Part shown: piece after piece, positions 51,937 through 58,792 of the stretch
How the letters are laid out: every line of letters starts with the position of its first letter
Numbering within the stretch: position 1 is the stretch's first letter
Assembly: GCA_021324825.1 (NCBI GenBank)
Contig: JAJPII010000039.1
Location: 1 to 64,000, forward strand
DNA: 64,000 nt
Reading direction: 5' to 3'
From: Spartobacteria bacterium
GTDB lineage: Bacteria > Verrucomicrobiota > Verrucomicrobiia > Chthoniobacterales > Chthoniobacteraceae
The notes under the pieces: generated by a model
Database searches by the model: none
The model's input: only the letters and a program-made list of their open reading frames with translations
What the model was told of the DNA's origin: nothing
Translations under genes and position numbers: made by a program

Positions 51937-52479
51937 ATGGCATCACCCTTCCAAAGGCGCATCGTGGACGCAATCGTGGGCCTGCTCGCGGGCATCGTCG
52001 CCACCGGCCCCATGACCGTCGCCATGATCCTCTGGCACAGACGCCTCCCCGTACAGGAGCGTTACCCCCTGCCGCCGCGCCAGATCGTGATGAAACTGGC
52101 GCGCGTCACCGGCCTCGACAAATCCATGTCCAACGAAGCGCGCTCCGCCGCAACATTACTCGCGCATTTCGGATACGGCGGCGCCATAGGCGCGATTTAC
52201 GGAGCAGTCGCCGAAGAGCTCCCCTCCCCGGGCATCCCGAAAGGAATCCTCTTCGGGCTGATCGTCTGGGTAACGAACTACCTGGCAATGCTGCCCGCCG
52301 CTGGCGTCCTGCACGGCGCGCAAAAACACCCCGCCCGGCGCAACGCCCTCATGATCGCCGCGCACATCGTCTGGGGCGCGGCAACGGGCTGGCTCGACAG
52401 CGTCTTGCGCGAAGACGCCCACGGCGGAGGGCGGCAACCCTTCTCCACCGCGCACCTCATGCATCCGGATGCGCGTTAA
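51937..52479 (+). CDS. Hypothetical four-helix membrane protein
   Basis: 180 residues with hydrophobic segments at about 9-32, 70-92, 102-124 and 136-152. Segments carry small-residue patterns (GLLAGIVATGPMT, GYGGAIGAIYGAV, IVWGAATGWL) reminiscent of DUF1440/YagU-like proteins, but I cannot assign a family. A conserved-looking loop RYPLPPRQIVMKL lies after the first segment. It follows the stress protein gene by 48 bp and may be co-transcribed. Confidence 0.6.
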   Translation: MASPFQRRIVDAIVGLLAGIVATGPMTVAMILWHRRLPVQERYPLPPRQIVMKLARVTGLDKSMSNEARSAATLLAHFGYGGAIGAIYGAVAEELPSPGIPKGILFGLIVWVTNYLAMLPAAGVLHGAQKHPARRNALMIAAHIVWGAATGWLDSVLREDAHGGGRQPFSTAHLMHPDAR

Positions 52480-52495
52480 AAAAAACCCTTCCGCC

Positions 52496-52656
52496 AGAGA
52501 GTGTCATGCATTTTTCACCCCGAGCGGCGTCGTTATCGCAGTTCTCGCTGTAGAGGCGGCAGTGCCAGCCGCCTGGAGCGGGAAGCAACGGCAAACCGGC
52601 AGGCCGATCCAAATCTTGAGGCAATTAAAAGGGAACAAAAGTGCATGACACACTCT
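52496..52656 (+). repeat. 161-bp MITE-like element with terminal inverted repeats, REP copy C inside
   Basis: Left end AGAGAGTGTCATGCATTTTT (52496-52515) and the reverse complement of the right end (52637-52656, AGAGTGTGTCATGCACTTTT) match at 18 of 20 positions. Inside are GAGCGGCGTCGTT and the REP palindrome GGCGGCAGTGCCAGCCGCC (from 52555) plus GGAGCGGGAAGCAAC, shared with the repeats at 27853 and 47033. There is no coding capacity. A target-site duplication is not obvious. A non-autonomous mobile element is the likely nature. Confidence 0.7.
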
Positions 52657-52673
52657 AAGGAATGTGCTATCAT
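52645..52673 (+). promoter_or_regulatory. Candidate promoter of the tmRNA gene
   Basis: ATGACA (52645-52650, 5/6 to TTGACA) and TATCAT (52668-52673) are 17 bp apart, and the tmRNA 5' end lies 14 bases after the -10. The -35 box falls inside the right terminal inverted repeat of the preceding element. Confidence 0.55.
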
Positions 52674-52686
52674 CAACTTTGCAGAT

Positions 52687-53042
52687 GGGGGCGTACTGGT
52701 TTCGACTTATAGTCTGAGATCCAGGCGGCATGTCGAGGATGACTCGTTGGCCTCGTAAAAATCCGAGTCAAAACAAATAAACGCAGATCACGAAGATCTC
52801 GCTCTCGCGGCTTAATTGACCGTGACGTTTCCGGGCGGACGCCTGCTACGGCTGGGAACGAAGGCAGCAGGCTGGTCTTTCGGCGGAGCGACCGCGCCGG
52901 GGGATGAATCGATTACGTGGATGCTCGAGCGGAGGCACTGTGCCGGCCCAAACGCCGCCGCTCTAAACCTCGCGACCGGATAAGCATGTAGAAGCTTGGG
53001 TTTATGGCATTAAGGACAGGGGTTCAACTCCCCTCGCCTCCA
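52687..53042 (+). ncRNA. ssrA: Transfer-messenger RNA (tmRNA)
   Basis: The 5' end GGGGGCG pairs over seven bases with CGCCTCC at the 3' end (one G-U), and the tRNA-like T-arm GGACAGGGGTTCAACTCCCC is present just before it; the 5' side has TACTGGTTTCGAC, typical of tmRNA. The tag frame runs from GCA at 52783 to TAA at 52813-52815 and would encode ADHEDLALAA, ending in the usual hydrophobic ALAA. The 3' CCA is not encoded. It rescues stalled ribosomes with SmpB, whose gene is not here. Confidence 0.95.
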
Positions 53043-53076
53043 GTTACAAATACAGGCATAGCTAGCCCGGGCTGGT

Positions 53077-53370
53077 TTAAGGAGACGTTTGCGTTAAGCT
53101 TCTTTGGCCAAATCGTCGCGCGGAACGCGCCTTCATTCTGGCTATCTCCTCCTGGCGGTTTTTGGGGGAGGCGGAAGATTCGAGCGAGGTGAGCAGGCAG
53201 TTTGATATGCGAGCGATATCGGCCACCGCCGATTGAAAAACAGCTTCGTTCGCCTTTGAAGGTTTGTTGAAGCCGCTAATCTTCCTTACGAATTGCAGGG
53301 ACGCCGCAAGTATCTCTTGCTCGCTAACAGGGGGGTCAAAGTTGAATAATGGCTTGATGTTTCTGCACAT
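53077..53370 (-). CDS. DUF2277-family protein
   Basis: 97 residues starting MCRNIKPLFNFDPP, the invariant opening of DUF2277, then SEQEILAASLQFVRKISGFNKPSKANEAVF and a C-terminal basic KARSARRFG. A small conserved protein of unknown function, cytoplasmic. The start at 53370 is decided by the family N terminus; the open frame extends upstream without homology. It lies just after the tmRNA gene, convergent with it. Confidence 0.85.
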   Translation of the reverse strand: MCRNIKPLFNFDPPVSEQEILAASLQFVRKISGFNKPSKANEAVFQSAVADIARISNCLLTSLESSASPKNRQEEIARMKARSARRFGQRSLTQTSP

Positions 53371-53505
53371 GAACGTCACTCTCCGCAAGTTCTCGAATAG
53401 AGCAAGGGCCGAGTTGCCCAGTTGCCTCCGACGCAACCGGTTCTGTGCCCGATGTGAACCGGGGCTCTTTTCAATTCTGTCAGCTTGCGACAAGCATTGA
53501 ATCCA

Positions 53506-53826
53506 ATGCATGAACAACTCATCAGCGAACCGCTTCAGCCGGTGCACGGTCAAACATCCGGCCCGGTAGTCGCGGGCGCACCGCTGCTGCCCGCGAGATT
53601 CCTATGGCGCGGCGTGGAATACAAAATCCGCGAAGTCTTCGAGACATGGAAGGAGACCGGCCCTTGCACACATGGGAGCGGCGAACGTTACGTCCGCAAG
53701 CATTGGTTTCGCATCGGCACCACCTGCGGCGACGAGATGAAAATCTATTTCGAGCGCAAACCCCGTTCGGCGCGGCAGGCGAAGCAGCGATGGCGGCTCT
53801 ACACCTTCACGCCGGCCGGGGAATGA
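53506..53826 (+). CDS. DUF6504-like small protein
   Basis: 106 residues from the ATG at 53506. ARFLWRGVEYKIREVFETWKETGP, then HWFRIGTT, MKIYFERK and RWRLYTF, follow the pattern of small beta proteins (DUF6504-type) that also accompany DNA polymerase genes in other bacteria. No such partner is present here. Function unknown. Confidence 0.5.
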   Translation: MHEQLISEPLQPVHGQTSGPVVAGAPLLPARFLWRGVEYKIREVFETWKETGPCTHGSGERYVRKHWFRIGTTCGDEMKIYFERKPRSARQAKQRWRLYTFTPAGE

Positions 53827-53862
53827 CTGCCGCTTGTGTGCGGCGCGGCGCGCAGATTTTGT

Positions 53863-53891
53863 TTGACGATACACTACTCGTCCAGTATACA
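53863..53891 (+). promoter_or_regulatory. Strong sigma70-type promoter before the secretion locus
   Basis: TTGACG (53863-53868) and TATACA (53886-53891) are separated by exactly 17 bp. Transcription would start near 53898, giving a leader of about 180 nt before the TpsB gene (or 265 nt to the alternative start). No convincing stem-loop or riboswitch was recognised in the leader. No other promoter of this quality is seen before the end of the window. Confidence 0.6.
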
Positions 53892-54078
53892 TTCAAAAAA
53901 ACCTGGATGAAATCGACGCGAATGAGAATTCCAACAAATCTTTGCTTATTTTCGGCGGTCTTTTCAAGTCGCCGGAGGGGCAATACCGGGACGTTGTCCC
54001 GTGACAAACGCACGTCTGGGATGACGATTTTGGATTGCTGAATGCCGCGGCCTGGCAGTCTCCCAACTTTCTCCTTTC

Positions 54079-55794
54079 ATGCCTCTTTCAGGAGTACGCC
54101 CATTCTTATTGCGCCGCGGCAGTTTGTGCTCGCGGGCTTCCTCGCGCATTTGCCGCGAAGAGATGGTTTCGTTATTGCTCGCGATGGCGTGGCTGACGGG
54201 GTCGGCTGTCGCCTCGGAGGCCTTGGCTGTTGACGGCGCGGATGGTTCGTCGCCGTCCGGAACCGCCGTGGCGAAGGGCGCTGAACCTGGTGTCGAGGGG
54301 CGAGGTGCGCCGACTGTCTACATCCGCGAATACCGGATTCAGGGCGCGCATCAACTCTCCAGGCTCGACGTGGAAAGCGCCGTTTATCCGTTCCTCGGCC
54401 CCGGCCGGACGGCGGAGGATTGCGAAAAGGCCCGCGCCGCACTCGAAAAGGCCTACCAAGACAAGGGTTACCAGACCGTCTCGGTGCAAATCCCGCCCCA
54501 GCAAGTCCGCGGAGGGGTGATCATCCTGCAGGTCACCGAGGCGACCGTGGGCCGGCTCCGCGTCAAGGGTTCCCGCTATTTCACCCTCGACGAGATCAAG
54601 CGCGAAGCCCCCTCCATGGCCGAAGGCAAGGTGGTCAATTTCAACGACGTCACCCGCGACGTCCTCGCCATGAACCAGCTTCCCGACCGCAGGGTGACTC
54701 CCACCCTGCGCGCCGGAGAACTCCCCGGCACTGTCGATATCGACCTCACGGTAAAGGACACGCCTCCCCTGCACGGCAGCCTCGAACTGAACAACCGTTA
54801 CAGCGCCGGAACCACCGAACTCCGCCTCAACGGCTCGATCAGCTACAATAACCTCTGGCAACTCGGTCATTCGCTTGGTTTCAGCTTCCAGTTCGCCCCC
54901 GAGCGCCTCGAGGATGCCGAGGTCTTTTCAGGCTACTACCTCGCGCGCGTCCCCGGCGTCACCTGGCTCGGCATCCTGCTCCAGGCCACGAAGCAGGACA
55001 GCAACGTCTCCACCCTGGGCGGAGGCGCGGTGGACGGACGGGGCGAAGTGGCGGGCATCCGCGGCGTCATCACGCTCCCGCCCGCGAAAAACTTTTTCCA
55101 TTCCTTAAGCCTTGGCATCGACTACAAACATTTCGACCAGGACGTGGCGCTCGCCGGAGGGGGGACGAGGACTCCGATCACCTACTACCCCTTCAGCGCG
55201 ACTTACAGCGCAAGCTGGATCGAGAAAGGCTTCGATACCGAGGCAAACGCCACCCTTGCCTTCAACCTGCGCGGCATGGGCAGCAGCCCCGCCAAGTTCG
55301 ATGCCGACCGCTTCAACGCCGACGGCGGCTACGTCTGCCTCCGGGGCGACCTCGCCCATACCCACGATATCCCGTGGCGTTTCCAGATATTCGCCAAAGC
55401 CCAGGGCCAGGTCGCCGACTCTCCCCTCATCAACAGCGAGCAATTCAGCGGCGGCGGCCTCGGCACCGTCCGCGGTTATCTCGAATCCCAAGCCCTCGGC
55501 GACGATGGCCTCTTTGGCTCCCTCGAACTCCGCAGCCCCCCGCTCCTCTGGTGGCTCGGCGACAAGAACGACTGGCGCGTTTACGTCTTCACCGACGCCG
55601 GTTTCCTCGTCCTCAACGACCCGCTCCCCGAACAGCAATCCCGTTTCAGCCTCGCCAGCATCGGCGCAGGCAGCCGCATCCACATCCAGGACCACTTTAA
55701 CGGCTCCATCGATGCCGGCATCCCGGTCATCAGCGAGTCCGCCATCCACGCCGGCGACGTCCTCCTAACCTTCCGCCTCTGGGCCGACTTCTAA
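54079..55794 (+). CDS. TpsB/FhaC-type outer-membrane transporter (ShlB/HecB family)
   Basis: 571 residues. After an N-terminal signal region come POTRA domains at about 80-155 (YIREYRIQGAHQLSRLDVE, ALEKAYQDKGYQTVSVQIP, GGVIILQVTEATVGRLRVKG) and 155-225, then a 16-strand barrel with TVKDTPPLHGSLELNNRYS, SEQFSGGGLGTVRGYLE and a final phenylalanine-terminated strand (LTFRLWADF) as required by the BAM machine. It exports a TPS-domain protein, here most likely the giant adhesin at 61306. An ATG at 54163 (MVSLLLAMAWLTG) would give a shorter, more typical signal peptide and may be the true start. Confidence 0.9.
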   Translation: MPLSGVRPFLLRRGSLCSRASSRICREEMVSLLLAMAWLTGSAVASEALAVDGADGSSPSGTAVAKGAEPGVEGRGAPTVYIREYRIQGAHQLSRLDVESAVYPFLGPGRTAEDCEKARAALEKAYQDKGYQTVSVQIPPQQVRGGVIILQVTEATVGRLRVKGSRYFTLDEIKREAPSMAEGKVVNFNDVTRDVLAMNQLPDRRVTPTLRAGELPGTVDIDLTVKDTPPLHGSLELNNRYSAGTTELRLNGSISYNNLWQLGHSLGFSFQFAPERLEDAEVFSGYYLARVPGVTWLGILLQATKQDSNVSTLGGGAVDGRGEVAGIRGVITLPPAKNFFHSLSLGIDYKHFDQDVALAGGGTRTPITYYPFSATYSASWIEKGFDTEANATLAFNLRGMGSSPAKFDADRFNADGGYVCLRGDLAHTHDIPWRFQIFAKAQGQVADSPLINSEQFSGGGLGTVRGYLESQALGDDGLFGSLELRSPPLLWWLGDKNDWRVYVFTDAGFLVLNDPLPEQQSRFSLASIGAGSRIHIQDHFNGSIDAGIPVISESAIHAGDVLLTFRLWADF

Positions 55795-55803
55795 AAAACA
55801 ACC

Positions 55804-57624
55804 ATGAAAACATCACGCCTTTTCTTCGCCCTGCTCCTAGCGATGCTAGCGATGACCGGCGCCGCCCACGCCTGGTGGAACAGCGAATGGACGCTCCGCA
55901 AGAAGATCACCCTCGACACCTCTTCCATCGCCGCCCCCATCGGCACGACCCCGGTCCTGATCCGCCTCCACGATGGCAACTTCCAGTTCTCCGCCGCCAA
56001 GGACGACGGCTCGGACATCCGCTTCATCGCCTCCGACGAAAAAACCCTCCTCAGGTACCATATAGAAAAATACGACTCCCTCCTCAATGAAGCCTTCGTC
56101 TGGGTAAACCTCCCGGACGTAAAGCCCGGAACGAAAGCCGTCTTCTGGCTCTACTACGGCAACGGCGGCCCGACCGCCGTCAAGACCGACGACGCCAGGA
56201 ACACCTTCGACGCCGACACCGTCCTCGTCTATCACTTCAACGAGCACGGCACGCCCCCGGTCGATACCACAGCCTCGGCCAACAACGCCCAGAACTCCGG
56301 CTCTCCCGCCGATGGCTCCATGATCGGCAGCGGCCTGCGCTTCGACGGCAAGACTTCCGTCACCATCCCTAATTCTCCCTCGCTCGAATGGGCGCCGGGC
56401 GCCTCCCTGACGTGGTCCGCATGGATAAAGCTGGCGGCGCTCAAACCAAACACGGTGATCTACAGCAGGCAGGACGGGGCCGATGCGTTCGCCATCGGCG
56501 TGGATAATGGCGTTCCCTACGTCGAGGCGGCGGGCCGGCGCAGTTCGGGCGGCGCGCCAGTGGCGGCGGGAACCTGGCAGCACCTCGCCATCGTCGCCGA
56601 GGGAGCGAAGATCACGCTCTATCTCAACGGCGAGCCCTACGGCGCATTGGACGCCGCTCTTCCCGCCCAGAACGCCCCGGCCCAGCTTGGAACCTTCGGC
56701 GGCGAACTCGACGAACTCGAAATTTCCAAGGTCGCCCGCTCCCCCGGCTTCATCAAGTTCGCCGCCGTCAACCAAAGCGGGGGGGACAAGGAAAAACTCC
56801 TCACCCTGGGCGATGACGAACAAACCTCGAGCTGGATGAGCACCGGCTACGTCGGGATCATCCTCAAATCCCTTACCCTGGACGGCTGGATCGTCATCGG
56901 CATCCTGGCGATGATGTCCGCCGTGAGCTGGTTTGTGATGTTCTCGAAGCTTGCCTACCTCAACGGCATTAGCAAGGGCAACGCCAACTTCATGAAGGAA
57001 TGGCGGCACGTGGCCGCCGATCTCACCGTCCTCGACCATGGCGATGCCGACAAGGTCAAGACCCTCGGCGGGCGCGTTTCTCCCAAGGCCCAGAAGCAGA
57101 TGCGCAAAGCCTCCGTTTACCGCATCTACCACATCGGCGCCGAGGAAATCCGGCGGCGCCTCGCGATGGATCCCTGGGGCGGCGGCGTACGGTTCCTCTC
57201 CGTCCGCTCGATCCAGGCCATCCGCGCCAGCCTCGACGGCGGCCTCGTGCGCGAAAGCCAGAAGCTCAACAGCCTCATGGTCTTTCTCACGATCTCCATC
57301 TCCGGCGGCCCCTTCCTGGGCCTGCTCGGCACCGTTGTCGGCGTCATGATAACCTTCGCCGCCATCGCCGCCGCGGGCGACGTGAACGTGAACGCCATCG
57401 CCCCCGGCATTGCCGCCGCGCTGGTCGCCACCGTCGCCGGCCTGGCCGTCGCGATCCCGGCGCTCTTCGGCTACAACTACCTCCTCGGCCGCATCAAGGA
57501 CGCCACCAGCGACATCCACGTCTTCATCGACGAGTTCGTCACCAAGATGGCCGAGTTCTACGGCGGCTCCGCCTTCTCGACGGAGGAATCCTCGAACACT
57601 CCTTATGCAAGTTCAGGGCGATAA
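55804..57624 (+). CDS. exbB: ExbB/TolQ-type proton channel fused to DUF2341-LamG-like ectodomain
   Basis: 606 residues. A signal peptide (1-23) precedes a DUF2341-like domain (about 24-135: WWNSEWTLRKKITLDTSS, PVLIRLHDGNF, DIRFIASDEKTLLRYHIEKYD, VWVNLPDVKPG) and a LamG/concanavalin-like domain (about 145-330: LRFDGKTSVTIPNSPSLEW, WSAWIKL, GTWQHLAIV, GELDELEIS). Then come three membrane segments (about 357-380, 487-512, 528-555) with the ExbB core SGGPFLGLLGTVVGVMITF and PGIAAALVATVAGLAVAIP. It should power TonB with ExbD. The ectodomain is of a type that binds carbohydrate or matrix. Confidence 0.88.
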   Translation: MKTSRLFFALLLAMLAMTGAAHAWWNSEWTLRKKITLDTSSIAAPIGTTPVLIRLHDGNFQFSAAKDDGSDIRFIASDEKTLLRYHIEKYDSLLNEAFVWVNLPDVKPGTKAVFWLYYGNGGPTAVKTDDARNTFDADTVLVYHFNEHGTPPVDTTASANNAQNSGSPADGSMIGSGLRFDGKTSVTIPNSPSLEWAPGASLTWSAWIKLAALKPNTVIYSRQDGADAFAIGVDNGVPYVEAAGRRSSGGAPVAAGTWQHLAIVAEGAKITLYLNGEPYGALDAALPAQNAPAQLGTFGGELDELEISKVARSPGFIKFAAVNQSGGDKEKLLTLGDDEQTSSWMSTGYVGIILKSLTLDGWIVIGILAMMSAVSWFVMFSKLAYLNGISKGNANFMKEWRHVAADLTVLDHGDADKVKTLGGRVSPKAQKQMRKASVYRIYHIGAEEIRRRLAMDPWGGGVRFLSVRSIQAIRASLDGGLVRESQKLNSLMVFLTISISGGPFLGLLGTVVGVMITFAAIAAAGDVNVNAIAPGIAAALVATVAGLAVAIPALFGYNYLLGRIKDATSDIHVFIDEFVTKMAEFYGGSAFSTEESSNTPYASSGR

Positions 57625-58006
57625 ACCTTACGACGACATCAACATCACGCCGATGCTCGATCTGGCGTACGTGCTCCTTGTCATCTTCATCCTCATGACG
57701 ACTGCGTCCGTCCAGGGGACGAAAGTGAACCTCCCCAAGGCCAGCTCCGCCCCGAGCCTGGCCAAACCCGCCACAAAGGCGATCACGATCAATAACCAGG
57801 GCGGCATATGCCTCGATACCCGCCCCGTGAGCCTCGCCGAACTCGAACAGCTTCTTGCCGCGCAAAAAGCGATCACGCCGCAGTTCCCGGTCGTCGTGCG
57901 AGGCGACAGCCAAACCCAGTACCAGGCCATCATGAACGTCCTCGACGTGGTCGGACGCATCGGCATCACCCAGGTCGGCCTGGCCACCAAACCTCAACAG
58001 AAGTGA
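57605..58006 (+). CDS. exbD: ExbD-type energy transducer subunit
   Basis: 133 residues from the ATG at 57605, overlapping exbB by 20 bp. DDINITPMLDLAYVLLVIFILMTTA contains the membrane helix with the proton-carrying Asp (D19 of MLDLA), followed by a periplasmic domain (VNLPKASSA ... YQAIMNVLDVVGRIGITQVGLAT). Forms the stator with ExbB. Confidence 0.93.
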   Translation: MQVQGDKPYDDINITPMLDLAYVLLVIFILMTTASVQGTKVNLPKASSAPSLAKPATKAITINNQGGICLDTRPVSLAELEQLLAAQKAITPQFPVVVRGDSQTQYQAIMNVLDVVGRIGITQVGLATKPQQK

Positions 58007-58752
58007 ACGAGAGCATCTCCAGCCGCGAGGATGACGACGACGAGGAGGAGGAGCCCGGGTTCGTCCGGCGACTGGGCATCCCGCTGGTCGTCCTCCTGGT
58101 GATCGCCGGAATCGCCATCCCTCTAGTGATGAAGTTCCTCCACGGCTCCAGGCCTGCGCCCCACAAGGAACAGGCGATCTCCATGGTCAAGCTGCTCCCT
58201 TTGCCCCCGCCTCCTCCTCCTCCGCCACCCCCGCCCCAGCAGCAACAGGTTATTAACGAGGAGAAGATGCTCGATCAACAGCCCGTCGATTCGGCGCCCA
58301 AAACACCCGACAAGGCCCCTGAGCCGCCAAAACCCGACGCGCCCGCCCCGGGTCCCCTCGGCACCGGCATTAAGGGAGACGGCGCGCCGGACGGTTTCGG
58401 TCTGGCCGGTTCGGGAAACGGCGGCGGCGGCCTCCTGGGCGGCGGCGGCGGCGGCCCGGGCGGGGGCCGTTTCGGGTGGTACGCCGCCAAGGTGCAGGCG
58501 AAGATCGCCGACGCTCTCCGCGCCGATCCCCGCACGAAGGGCGCCGGCATGCGCGTCGAGGTCCGCATCTGGCCCGACCTCACCGGCCGTATCACACGCG
58601 CAAAGCTTAAAGGTTCGACGGGAAACCCTTCGGTGGACCAGGCGATCCAGAACGAAGTCCTCACCGGTCTTCAACTCCCTGAGCCGCCGCCCGACGGGAT
58701 GCCTACCCCCATCGTCCTGCGCCTCACGGCCCTGAGGCCCAAACTAGACTAG
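58003..58752 (+). CDS. tonB: TonB-family energy transducer
   Basis: 249 residues from a GTG that overlaps the exbD stop (GTGA). An acidic cytoplasmic tail (DDDDEEEEPG), one membrane segment (about 29-50), a Pro-run and Pro/Lys-rich periplasmic linker, a Gly-rich stretch (about 140-165) and a C-terminal TonB domain (WYAAKVQAKIADALRA ... VEVRIWPDLTGRITRAKL ... VDQAIQNEVL). It transmits force to outer-membrane proteins. No TonB-dependent receptor lies in the visible part of the locus. Confidence 0.88.
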   Translation: MNESISSREDDDDEEEEPGFVRRLGIPLVVLLVIAGIAIPLVMKFLHGSRPAPHKEQAISMVKLLPLPPPPPPPPPPPQQQQVINEEKMLDQQPVDSAPKTPDKAPEPPKPDAPAPGPLGTGIKGDGAPDGFGLAGSGNGGGGLLGGGGGGPGGGRFGWYAAKVQAKIADALRADPRTKGAGMRVEVRIWPDLTGRITRAKLKGSTGNPSVDQAIQNEVLTGLQLPEPPPDGMPTPIVLRLTALRPKLD

Positions 58753-58792
58753 CCCAGCATTCTTGGCAAAAGAACGCCGCGACTTCTCTCCT

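Noticed and set aside
53058-53075. AGCCCGGGCT palindrome as tmRNA terminator
   Set aside because: A perfect palindrome without a loop cannot form a good hairpin, and only a short T-run follows.
55846-57519. 557-codon minus-strand open frame inside exbB
   Set aside because: Val/Gly/Asp-rich shadow translation with no signal, membrane or domain pattern; exbB is certain.
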